Source: Bifidobacteriaceae bacterium
GTDB lineage: Bacteria > Actinomycetota > Actinomycetes > Actinomycetales > WQXJ01
Assembly: GCA_031278675.1 (NCBI GenBank)
Contig: JAITJY010000300.1
Location: 1-5,480, forward strand
DNA: 5,480 nucleotides
Direction of reading: 5' to 3'
Shown piece by piece: positions 1 to 5,480 of this stretch; the stretch's first letter is position 1, and every line of letters starts with the position of its first letter. Under the pieces are notes generated by a model that was not told the origin of the DNA, did not search any database, and saw only the letters and a list, made by a program, of their open reading frames with translations. The position numbers and the translations under genes were made by a program.

Positions 1-225
1 GGCCACCGTCTTGGTGAATCCCCGGTCGGTGGTGTACAGGCCCTCAATTGCCCCGCTGTCAACCGCCGCTGACCGGAGGGCGACGTCCCTGGCGCGGTCC
101 AGCGCGCCGCCCGGCGCGGCACGCCGCACGTCGCTAAGCCTGGCGGCATAGCGGTCGACGACCGCAGGATTGAAGGCCTGGCTCCAATCCGCAAACGCCG
201 GGAACGGCTCGTAGCTCGTTGTCAC
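1..225 (-). CDS. Fic-family protein, N-terminal part (cut by window edge)
   Basis: Fic proteins transfer AMP (or related groups) from nucleotides onto target proteins. Only the first 75 residues are visible, starting MTTSYEPFPAFADW; the frame is open to the left edge. Residues 52-71 contain VDSGAIEG followed by LYTTDRGFTK. This fits the inhibitory-helix motif (S/T)xxxE(G/N) of Fic proteins with an N-terminal auto-inhibitory helix (S57, E61, G62), where the Glu blocks productive ATP binding. The catalytic HPFx(D/E)GNGR loop would lie outside the window, so activity cannot be judged. The GTG start overlaps the helicase stop codon as GTGA and has AGGAGG 9 bases upstream, inside the helicase 3' end. 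Co-transcription and translational coupling are therefore likely. Family assignment rests on the motif and on recollection of close relatives. The target protein is unknown. Confidence 0.8.
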   Translation of the reverse strand, partial: MTTSYEPFPAFADWSQAFNPAVVDRYAARLSDVRRAAPGGALDRARDVALRSAAVDSGAIEGLYTTDRGFTKTVA

Positions 226-3200
226 CGCGGGGGGCCTCCTTCGGGCCAGTAGGCGGTCCAGTTCAGGTTGTAGGAGCGGACCTGGGGGTTGGTTTGGAAA
301 GCGGCGAACGGGTCGACCAGGTAACGCAGTTCGTCTTGGGCCGGGCCGTCAGGTGAGACCCGCACCATCGCCAGACGATGCCGTTCGCCGTGCGTTTGCG
401 CGCACGCCACCTCGTTGGCGGTGATCTCGAAGGTCGTGGCGCCCCGGATGCGGCCCTTCACCTCGATGAAGAAGACGCGGCCTGCGGAGTCGGTCGAGCG
501 CACGTCGTAGCCGGGGTGGCCGTGGGGCTGCTCCTCGGGGACACGGCCCAGGGCGCGCTCCGCGGCGAGCACCAGATCGACAGCGCGACGCTCGACGGCG
601 TCCGTCTGCTTGGCATGCTGGGCGACCGCCGCCGCCTCGTCCGCGGGAACGAGCAAGCGACTGGGGACAACCAACGCAAGACCTCGGACGTGGGCGGGCA
701 GCGGGGCCAACTGGACAGCTTGGTCGAGTTCCTCCAGCCGGGCCTCCAACCGTTTCTCCAGCGCCCTGGCTCTCACGTGAGCGGTCTCGGAGCGGACTCT
801 GCCGGGCTTGCCGCGGCGTTCGGCATCGGCCAACCGGTTGTATTCGCGGTCCCAATGGTTGATCTCCAGGTTGAGCCGCTCATAGACCTGCCGACGGACG
901 CGGGCAGTCTCCGCTTCTAACCGAATGTGCAGCTCAGCCATGCGCGGCGCCAAACCGTGGCGGTAGGCTTCAGCCCGGATCGCCCGTTCGCCGCTCGCGG
1001 CGATCCACGCCTCTAAGCGCAGCTTGGCGATGCCCGCCAACTCCTCCGCCGACGGCGACTCGTAATCGAGGTACGGCGGAGCCAACGCGACCAAGGCTCC
1101 GCCGTCAGGGCCAAGCTGCACGTAATCGAAGTGGTGAGACACGGTGTGGCGGCCGGGGCCGTTGACAATTTTCTGCTCCACAGCGGCCAGCAAGCTCGGC
1201 GAAGGAGCCTGGTTCTCGCGCCGGTCCACAAAGACAGTCCCGGCGCGCAGCGCCCCAGCCAGGTCAGCGATGGTCAACTCGATCACGGCCTGCAACAACG
1301 GATGGCCGGGCGCCATCAACGCAGCGTCAACGCCGCCCGCGAACCGGACTTGTCCGGCCGCGTCATCGCCTCGCCTCTCAAGACCCTCAAATCCCGCCGC
1401 CGGTTTGGCTGCGCCGGCGGGCGTCCGGCGGGCTCGCATGAACCGAGTGTCGAACGTGATTCGCTCGTACTGATCCGGGACGGGCAGCCAGCGGTTCAAC
1501 CGGCGAGCCTGCTCCTGCACCCGCGGCGGCACGCGCGTGACTTGCCAGCGCCCTGTCTCACGCGCCCGAAGCCGGCCGCCCAACCGCTCGAACGCGGGCA
1601 CAAAGAACGCCTTGATGTAACCCGGCTGGAGTTTGCGTTCCCGAGCACCTTCTATCACGCGGCGGACCTCAGCCAAATCCAGCGCCGGATACATCTCCGG
1701 GTGCAGGGCCTTCTCACGCAGCAGCTCATCCAGCCCGTCCGCCACCGACGCGTCGATGATCTGCTCCAAACGGGCCTTGACCTCAGGGCGGTCACCGTAG
1801 CGGATCGCCTGTACCAACAGCGTCCGCAACGACTCGCCGGAGAACGCCTTCGCCTCCCCCAAGACGTTGAACAAGTTCCCGCCGAACGCCTTCCCCATCT
1901 GCGTGATCTTGTCCAACAGACGCCGGAACACATCCCCCTCGCGGGTGCCGTCCGCCACCATGTTCCACAAGTGACAAACCGTCCTCTGCCCAATCCGGTG
2001 GATCCGGCCAAACCTCTGCTCGATCCGATTCGGGTTCCACGGCAAGTCGTAATTCACCATCAGATGCGCCCGTTGGAGGTTCAAACCCTCGCCAGCAGCG
2101 TCGGTCGCCAGCAACACAATCGTGTCGGGCGCCTCGGTGAACTGCTCCCTGATCTGCTTCCGGACTTCACGTGGCGTCCCACCATGGATCGTCACCACAG
2201 CCTCCCGACGGCCCAAATACTGACTGATTTTGCCGTGCAGATAATTCAAGGTGTCGCGGTGCTCGGTGAAAATGATGATCTTCCTCGGGGAACCCGACCC
2301 GTCGTCCCGCAGCACCTGCTCTTGCAGAATAGACCGCAGCTCCACCCATTTCTTGTCCTCGTCGAGGTTCCGCACCCGCCGGGCCGTCCCGATCAAGTCG
2401 TCCAGGACGGCGATCTCCAACCGCAGCTCCTCGACCGTCAAAGCCGCCGTGGCCAGGTCCACGACCTGTTCGGCCACAGTCTCACGTTGCTCCTCCGACA
2501 GGTCGCCGTCCACATCGTCGTAAGCGTCCAAGTCCAGCCCTTGCACGATGCCGTCCGCCGCGCCCGCCGGCCAGGCGTCGCCGCGCTCGGTCTGGACCAG
2601 GCGGTCACGCAGCCGGTCCTGGCGACGCTCCAACGAGCGCCAGATCGCCTCGGGACTGGACGCCAACCGGCGTTGCAGGATCGTCAACGCGAACCCGATG
2701 TTCCGGCCGCGCTTGGCGTCGCCACTGCGGGCGATCTCGTCGGCCTTGCCCATCTGGGTGCGCACATAGTCGGTGACCTGCTCATAAAGGTCCCGCTCGG
2801 CATCGGACAACGGATACATGACGGTGTAGGCGCGCCGCTCCGGGAACAACGGCTTGCCCTCAAACGTCAACAGGTCTTCCTTGACCATGCGGCGCATCAA
2901 CCCGGCTGTGTCGGTGTGGTGGACGCCCTCGCGGAACTGGCCCTCGAAACGGTCCTTGTCCAACAACGACATGAATAGCTGGAAATCGTCCTCCTTGCCG
3001 GCGTGCGGGGTGGCCGTCATCAGCAGGAGATTCTGCGCCGTCTCAGACAGGAGCCGGCCCAGCTTGAACCGTTTGGTCTCATCCACCTCGCCACCCCAAT
3101 AGTGGGCGGACATGCGGTGAGCCTCGTCGACGACGGCGACATCCCAGTTCACGTCGGCCAGTTGCTCCATCAGGTCCTCACGGCGGGAAAGCTGGTCCAT

Positions 3201-3827
3201 CCGGCAGATCAAATACGGGTGCTCGGCGAAGGTGTTGCGCCCGTTCGCCTCGTCCACCATGTGCTGACCCCACACCTCGAAACGCAGGTCGAACTTGGTG
3301 GCCAACTCCTCGCGCCACTGTTCCACCAACCCGCCAGGCGCGACAATGATCGCCCGCTCACAATCCGAACGGAGGATCAACTCCTTGAGATACAGGCCGG
3401 CCATGATCGTCTTGCCCGCGCCCGGATCGTCCGCCAACAGGTAACGCAACGGCACCCGTGGGAGCAGTTCCTCATAAACGGCTCTGATCTGATGCGGCAA
3501 CGGCTCCACATCCGAAGAGTTGACCGCGACCATCGGGTCATACAATGCGGCGTATTTGATGCGCAAAGCCTCAGCCGCCAAACGGAACTCATCCGGATCG
3601 GCGTCGAACGCCGGACCGGCGTCCGCGGCCGCCACCACTTCGAGGCTCGCCGCGTCAGCGCCGGTCAGGACCCGTTCGGCCAGCCGGCCGTCCTCGTCCC
3701 GATAGGACACCTCGGTCACACCGTCGCTGACGGCGAACACCGAGACCAACGTCACAACCTGACCTGGGACGACGCCGCGCACTCGCGTGCCGGGACGCAG
3801 CGCGGCCGGGGAGACGTCATCGGCCAT
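222..3827 (-). CDS. SNF2/RapA-type DEAH helicase with C-terminal DUF3883 domain (DrmD-like)
   Basis: A 1201-residue superfamily 2 ATPase, expected to translocate on DNA in the cytoplasm as part of an anti-phage complex. Order: an N-terminal segment with RPGTRVRGVVPG (11-22); LPHQ (110-113); Walker A DDPGAGKT (133-140); APGGLVEQW (163-171); DEAH (234-237); TATPH (271-275); a roughly 240-residue linker with an acidic stretch (432-448); IIIFTEHRDT (517-526); TDAAGEGLNLQ (575-585); RFGRIHRIGQ (605-614). All motifs look intact. A charged, probably coiled-coil region spans about 960-1040. Residues about 1080-1175 match DUF3883, with GYD (D1108) and IEVKG (E1122, K1124) resembling a PD-(D/E)XK nuclease core. 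The ATG at 3827 is preferred because AAAGGAGG lies just upstream and relatives begin near RPGTRVRG. The frame stays open to an upstream start at 3950, but those 41 residues look non-conserved. This family includes DISARM DrmD and helicases of DUF1156/DUF499 clusters; without neighbours the system cannot be named. The next gene starts in its stop codon. Confidence 0.93.
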   Translation of the reverse strand: MADDVSPAALRPGTRVRGVVPGQVVTLVSVFAVSDGVTEVSYRDEDGRLAERVLTGADAASLEVVAAADAGPAFDADPDEFRLAAEALRIKYAALYDPMVAVNSSDVEPLPHQIRAVYEELLPRVPLRYLLADDPGAGKTIMAGLYLKELILRSDCERAIIVAPGGLVEQWREELATKFDLRFEVWGQHMVDEANGRNTFAEHPYLICRMDQLSRREDLMEQLADVNWDVAVVDEAHRMSAHYWGGEVDETKRFKLGRLLSETAQNLLLMTATPHAGKEDDFQLFMSLLDKDRFEGQFREGVHHTDTAGLMRRMVKEDLLTFEGKPLFPERRAYTVMYPLSDAERDLYEQVTDYVRTQMGKADEIARSGDAKRGRNIGFALTILQRRLASSPEAIWRSLERRQDRLRDRLVQTERGDAWPAGAADGIVQGLDLDAYDDVDGDLSEEQRETVAEQVVDLATAALTVEELRLEIAVLDDLIGTARRVRNLDEDKKWVELRSILQEQVLRDDGSGSPRKIIIFTEHRDTLNYLHGKISQYLGRREAVVTIHGGTPREVRKQIREQFTEAPDTIVLLATDAAGEGLNLQRAHLMVNYDLPWNPNRIEQRFGRIHRIGQRTVCHLWNMVADGTREGDVFRRLLDKITQMGKAFGGNLFNVLGEAKAFSGESLRTLLVQAIRYGDRPEVKARLEQIIDASVADGLDELLREKALHPEMYPALDLAEVRRVIEGARERKLQPGYIKAFFVPAFERLGGRLRARETGRWQVTRVPPRVQEQARRLNRWLPVPDQYERITFDTRFMRARRTPAGAAKPAAGFEGLERRGDDAAGQVRFAGGVDAALMAPGHPLLQAVIELTIADLAGALRAGTVFVDRRENQAPSPSLLAAVEQKIVNGPGRHTVSHHFDYVQLGPDGGALVALAPPYLDYESPSAEELAGIAKLRLEAWIAASGERAIRAEAYRHGLAPRMAELHIRLEAETARVRRQVYERLNLEINHWDREYNRLADAERRGKPGRVRSETAHVRARALEKRLEARLEELDQAVQLAPLPAHVRGLALVVPSRLLVPADEAAAVAQHAKQTDAVERRAVDLVLAAERALGRVPEEQPHGHPGYDVRSTDSAGRVFFIEVKGRIRGATTFEITANEVACAQTHGERHRLAMVRVSPDGPAQDELRYLVDPFAAFQTNPQVRSYNLNWTAYWPEGGPPR
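235..240 (-). promoter_or_regulatory. Ribosome binding site of the Fic gene
   Basis: AGGAGG on the minus strand lies 9 bases before the GTG start at 225, within the last codons of the helicase. It decides the Fic start and supports translation coupled to the helicase. Confidence 0.7.
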
Positions 3828-3831
3828 CGGG

Positions 3832-3839
3832 CCTCCTTT
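3832..3839 (-). promoter_or_regulatory. Ribosome binding site of the helicase gene
   Basis: AAAGGAGG on the minus strand is followed by four bases and then the ATG at 3827. Spacing is a little short, but the match is strong. It is the main reason for choosing this start over the upstream in-frame start at 3950. No convincing -10/-35 pair could be placed upstream, although TTGAC occurs twice around 3930-3950. Confidence 0.65.
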
Positions 3840-4117
3840 CCTGAAACCTGGCGAAGCGGGCAGCCGCCGCTGACCGCCGAAGGAATCGACTGCCACGCCC
3901 GGCGCCGTTCGCGGGAGCGTGCGACCTGCGGTCAAGGGCGACAACGTCAAGTATCCCGCCGTCTACCCTTTCCCGTGCGTCTCCCGATCAGGCGTTCGTA
4001 GCGGATGAGTTGGGCCGATCTCGGGCTCCTGCGCCTCATTCCAACGCACGGCCACGGCGAGGGGCGGCGGCCTTGACCACCGGTGAAACCGCTGATCAAC
4101 ATCACTCTTCCGCGATG

Positions 4118-4151
4118 TCGGGGGGCAGGACTTGAACCCACGACCTCTTCG
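4118..4151 (-). other. tRNA-Pro-like 3' half fragment, candidate attachment-site remnant
   Basis: On the minus strand this reads as the 3' half of a tRNA. The anticodon-stem 3' strand is CGAAG (4147-4151) and the variable loop is AGGTC (4142-4146). A full T arm follows: stem GTGGG, loop TTCAAGT, stem CCTGC (4125-4141), with two G-U wobbles. Then come CCCCCG and A (4118-4124), one base short of a 7-base acceptor strand. From memory it resembles actinobacterial tRNA-Pro genes. The resemblance ends at the anticodon loop: the upstream sequence (4152 onward) cannot form the other anticodon strand, D arm or acceptor, so this is not a functional tRNA. Such 3' halves are typical leftovers of integration by tyrosine recombinases at tRNA genes. 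No integrase is visible. Confidence 0.5.
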
Positions 4152-4154
4152 CTG

Positions 4155-4184
4155 GGCCCGGCCGGCTCCGGATGCCTCCGGGCC
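4155..4184. repeat. GC-rich inverted repeat (7-bp stem)
   Basis: GGCCCGG at 4155-4161 pairs with CCGGGCC at 4178-4184 around a 16-base loop that itself contains TCCGGA. It begins exactly where the tRNA-like fragment ends. There is no T-tract on either side, so it is not a canonical intrinsic terminator. In such GC-rich DNA it could also be chance. Confidence 0.35.
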
Positions 4185-4195
4185 GAACCGGTTCG
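4184..4195. repeat. 12-bp perfect palindrome
   Basis: CGAACCGGTTCG is identical to its reverse complement. It could be a binding site for a dimeric regulator or recombinase. It sits between the tRNA-like fragment and the toxin-antitoxin operon. No owner can be named. Confidence 0.4.
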
Positions 4196-4206
4196 CGGCG
4201 GTCCAT

Positions 4207-4227
4207 TTCCGGGGCGATTCCGGGGCG
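4207..4227 (+). repeat. Short tandem direct repeat
   Basis: TTCCGGGGCG occurs at 4207-4216 and again at 4218-4227, separated by one base. This may be replication slippage or part of a small palindrome-rich element; the meaning is unknown. Confidence 0.4.
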
Positions 4228-4247
4228 CCCGGGCCAAACCTCCGGAC

Positions 4248-4268
4248 GCCGGGCCGGCTGGCCCCGGC
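4248..4268. repeat. Strong GC hairpin
   Basis: GCCGGGCC (4248-4255) and GGCCCCGGC (4260-4268) pair around a 4-base loop with one bulged C. The structure would be very stable in RNA or single-stranded DNA. No T-tract follows on either strand. It may act as a U-less actinobacterial-type terminator, or as a structured part of a decayed element. Confidence 0.35.
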
Positions 4269-4442
4269 AGTTCCGCCGCGGGCGCGGCACGCCGCCCCTG
4301 ACCCCGCCGGCCGGGACCACTTCTCCTTACGGCGCCGTCGACGACCAAGTCCTGTGGCAGATGATCGCAGTCGATTTCCCCGCCGTCGCGGCCAACCCGC
4401 TCGCCGGTGGTTGCGCCGACAGCCAGCCAGCGTGACCAGATC

Positions 4443-4460
4443 TAACTAGTTATCTAGTCT
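4443..4460 (+). promoter_or_regulatory. Probable promoter/operator of the toxin-antitoxin operon
   Basis: An AT-rich patch in an otherwise GC-rich gap. TAACTAGTTA (4443-4452) is a perfect 10-bp palindrome. ACTAG (4445-4449) and CTAGT (4454-4458) also form an inverted repeat with a 4-base spacer. TAGTCT (4455-4460) and TAGTTA (4447-4452) fit an actinobacterial -10 pattern, TANNNT. The patch ends three bases before the antitoxin ATG and no Shine-Dalgarno sequence is present, which suggests a leaderless or very short-leader transcript. Phd/YefM antitoxins normally repress their own operon at such palindromes, so autoregulation is inferred. Confidence 0.5.
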
Positions 4461-4463
4461 GGG

Positions 4464-4733
4464 ATGGTGAATCCCGCACTTGCGCTATCGACCATCTACG
4501 ACGCCAAGACCCACCTGTCGCGGCTGGTGGCTGGAGCGGAGGAAGGCCGGGAGACGGTTCTGACCCGGCACGGGCGGCCCGTCGCCCGGATAGCGCCGCT
4601 GAAGTCCGCCGTTTACCCGGCCGCCTCGCCGCATGCGAGCTTGCGGGACTGGTACGAGCGGGGCCCCAGGGCCGCAGCCGACTTCGGCGAGCACCGCGAG
4701 CAACTGCCGGCCGAGGAGCGCCCCTGGTGGTGA
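4464..4733 (+). CDS. Phd/YefM-type (VapB-like) antitoxin
   Basis: An 89-residue antitoxin, within the normal size of the family. Residues 9-46 (STIYDAKTHLSRLV, then VLTRHGRPVARIAPL) match the Phd/YefM N-terminal dimerisation and DNA-binding domain. In this family it binds the operon's own operator. Residues about 60-89, rich in charged residues and ending in PWW, are the expected toxin-binding tail. The ATG at 4464 has no Shine-Dalgarno sequence; a GTG at 4467 is an alternative. Both fit leaderless translation from the AT-rich promoter just upstream. GGGAT (4461-4465) and ATCCC (4471-4475) form a small inverted repeat across the start codon. The gene appears intact and overlaps the following PIN gene by a few bases, the classic antitoxin-toxin layout. 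Confidence 0.88.
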   Translation: MVNPALALSTIYDAKTHLSRLVAGAEEGRETVLTRHGRPVARIAPLKSAVYPAASPHASLRDWYERGPRAAADFGEHREQLPAEERPWW

Positions 4734-5065
4734 GCGCCGCGTATTTGCTGGAAACGGACACCGCCATCGAGCGGCGACGCCGCAGTTCCCGGCCCGATTG
4801 GGTGCGGATCACCGCCGCTGAGGGCAGCCTGGCGGTGTCTTCCACCAGCGTGGCCGAGCTAGAGCACGGCTCGCTGCGGTCCTCCGACCCGGCGGCATCG
4901 CGCCGGGCGGTGAACTTCTTGCTGACGGTAGTCCAGGTGGCGGGGTTCGACCGGCCAGCCGCCGAGCAAGCCAGCCGCGTCCGCGCCGAACTGGCTGCCA
5001 ACGGAACGCCGATCGGCGCCCACGACACAGTTGTGGCCCAAGAAGTGGTGGCCAGACGTGACTAG
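4727..5065 (+). CDS. VapC-like PIN-domain toxin, C-terminally truncated and probably inactive
   Basis: VapC toxins are Mg-dependent ribonucleases that cut tRNA or rRNA when not bound by antitoxin. This 112-residue product has the PIN opening YLLETDT (6-12), the second motif SVAELEHG (E44) and the third motif GTPIGAHD (D100). Two defects stand out. The first catalytic Asp, normally in LLDTN/LLDTD, is Glu (E9). The chain also stops at VVARRD, where relatives continue for roughly 20 or more residues through a GATLVTNN-type segment carrying the last acidic/polar active-site residue and the final strand. GTG at 4727 is chosen because GAGGAG lies 8 bases upstream. GTG at 4730, overlapping the antitoxin stop as GTGA, is equally plausible. 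Family membership is fairly sure; loss of activity is inferred. Confidence 0.8.
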   Translation: MVSAAYLLETDTAIERRRRSSRPDWVRITAAEGSLAVSSTSVAELEHGSLRSSDPAASRRAVNFLLTVVQVAGFDRPAAEQASRVRAELAANGTPIGAHDTVVAQEVVARRD

Positions 5066-5077
5066 AAAGGAGAAGCT

Positions 5078-5404
5078 GTGAAAGTTGGCAAATCGGTGAG
5101 ACTATTCCTGGTGGACGGCACCGTTGGCGGACTTCGCACTGCCGAGATTATGAACTGGACAGGGCACGTCATGGCCGCTCAGCGCTCGGACTTGAGGGAA
5201 CTGTGGCAGCGTGAGGAGGCCAAGCGCACGGGCGTCTACATTCTGCTGGGTGATGACCAAGCTTATGTGGGCGAGGCAGACGTTATCCGCGAACGCCTCA
5301 AGCAACACAACCGGCCAGAGCCAGACGGCAAGGATTTCTGGACTGACGTGGTGATCGTCACCAGCAAAGACGCCAACCTCACGAAAGCGGCTCTTCGCAT
5401 TTGA
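5078..5404 (+). CDS. GIY-YIG nuclease-like protein, C-terminally truncated
   Basis: A 108-residue product. Residues 4-31 (starting GKSVRLFLVDGT, then TAEIMNWTGHV) and 50-103 match, from memory, a family of GIY-YIG proteins usually well over 200 residues long and often carrying DUF4357. The two signature strands are visible as GVY (52-54) and YVG (63-65), followed by RERLKQH (71-77) and the family segment TSKDANLTKA (95-104). Relatives continue directly with a RYLESR-like helix supplying the metal-binding Glu. Here the frame ends at ALRI, so that residue and the C-terminal domain are missing. No other frame after the stop restores the family sequence. The GTG start has AAAGGAG 5 bases upstream and lies 12 bases after the PIN gene stop, so it is probably the third gene of the operon. 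It is likely a remnant without nuclease activity, possibly still able to bind nucleic acid. Confidence 0.78.
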   Translation: MKVGKSVRLFLVDGTVGGLRTAEIMNWTGHVMAAQRSDLRELWQREEAKRTGVYILLGDDQAYVGEADVIRERLKQHNRPEPDGKDFWTDVVIVTSKDANLTKAALRI

Positions 5405-5480
5405 GGGTGTAGTGGCTTGGCGGGGCTTCGGCGGGTTGGACTTGGCTGTGCGGGGTGTGGCGCTGGGACGCAGGTGAGGG
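5405..5480. other. G-rich, A-poor tail with no recognisable gene
   Basis: The last 76 bases after the GIY-YIG stop are dominated by G and T on the plus strand, with very few A, unlike the preceding genes. Recurrent GGCTTGG/GGCGGGG-like words occur. One frame stays open for about 23 codons but resembles nothing I know. It may be the edge of a repeat or the junction that truncated the GIY-YIG gene. Confidence 0.4.

Larger units (their letters stand above)
3828..4463. other. Gene-free gap between divergent operons
   Basis: Open frames here are short, mutually overlapping and low in recognisable protein character, as expected of GC-rich non-coding DNA. The part from 3840 to about 4110 should hold the helicase promoter, but I see no clear consensus. 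From about 4118 onward it contains a tRNA-like fragment, then GC-rich palindromes and short repeats, and finally an AT-rich palindrome before the antitoxin gene. One stretch at about 4330-4435 (plus strand, reading AVDDQVLWQMIA) looks somewhat protein-like and could be the decayed end of a lost gene, but I cannot assign it. Confidence 0.6.

Noticed and set aside
1131..2978. Long plus-strand open frame of 615 codons opposite the helicase
   Set aside because: It is antisense to a gene with all helicase motifs in order, and its translation has no domain-like pattern. Long antisense frames are expected in GC-rich DNA.
222..3827. Naming the helicase drmD and the locus DISARM
   Set aside because: The same helicase family occurs in other anti-phage clusters, and none of drmA, drmB, drmC or a methylase gene is in the window.
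3828..3950. N-terminal 41-residue extension of the helicase
   Set aside because: The ATG at 3827 has a strong ribosome binding site and leads straight into the conserved RPGTRVRG segment. The extension looks like unconserved leader DNA.
3003..4001. Plus-strand open frame of 332 codons overlapping the helicase 5' end and gap
   Set aside because: Mostly antisense to the helicase N-terminus, rich in Arg/His/Gln without motifs, and no ribosome binding site of note.
4118..4200. Complete tRNA gene on the minus strand
   Set aside because: Only the 3' half is present. The upstream sequence cannot supply the matching anticodon strand, D arm or acceptor strand.
4155..4268. Intrinsic terminators
   Set aside because: The hairpins have no T-tract on either strand and do not follow the end of a gene on either side.
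4083..4449. Several short open frames on both strands in the gap
   Set aside because: They overlap each other in different frames, are full of Pro/Arg/Gly, and one includes the tRNA-like fragment. There is no credible start signal.
1..5480. CRISPR array
   Set aside because: No regularly spaced direct repeats of CRISPR length were seen.

Overview
This GC-rich window has GTG starts, strong AGGAGG-type ribosome binding sites and gene junctions overlapping by a few bases. Its protein families are common in high-GC Gram-positives, so an actinobacterium is most likely. The taxon is inferred from style and composition, not from a marker gene. The content is typical of an accessory or defence region.

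Left part (1-3827, minus strand): a two-gene operon. The first gene encodes a 1201-residue SNF2/RapA-type DEAH helicase with a C-terminal DUF3883 domain. It belongs to the family of DISARM DrmD and of the helicases found in DUF1156/DUF499 anti-phage clusters. A Fic-family gene starts inside its stop codon (GTGA overlap) and runs off the left edge. No methylase, DrmA/B/C, DUF499 or other partner is visible, so naming the system would need sequence to the left of position 1.

Middle (3828-4463): 636 bases between divergent operons with no gene I can support. The gap holds a fragment resembling the 3' half of a tRNA-Pro (minus strand, about 4118-4151), where similarity stops at the anticodon loop, as expected of an integration-site remnant. 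Next to it is a cluster of GC-rich palindromes and short tandem repeats. A small AT-rich palindrome (4443-4458) lies just before the right-hand operon and is probably its promoter/operator.

Right part (4464-5404, plus strand): three tightly packed genes. These are a Phd/YefM-type antitoxin, a VapC-like PIN toxin and a GIY-YIG nuclease-like protein. Both nuclease genes end before the last conserved acidic residue expected of their folds. The PIN protein also carries Glu in place of its first catalytic Asp. The operon therefore looks like a decayed or catalytically dead toxin-antitoxin/nuclease cassette. The last 76 bases are strikingly G-rich and A-poor and show no gene.

Together the window suggests a defence island: a probable anti-phage helicase-Fic module beside a remnant integration site and a decaying toxin-antitoxin cassette.
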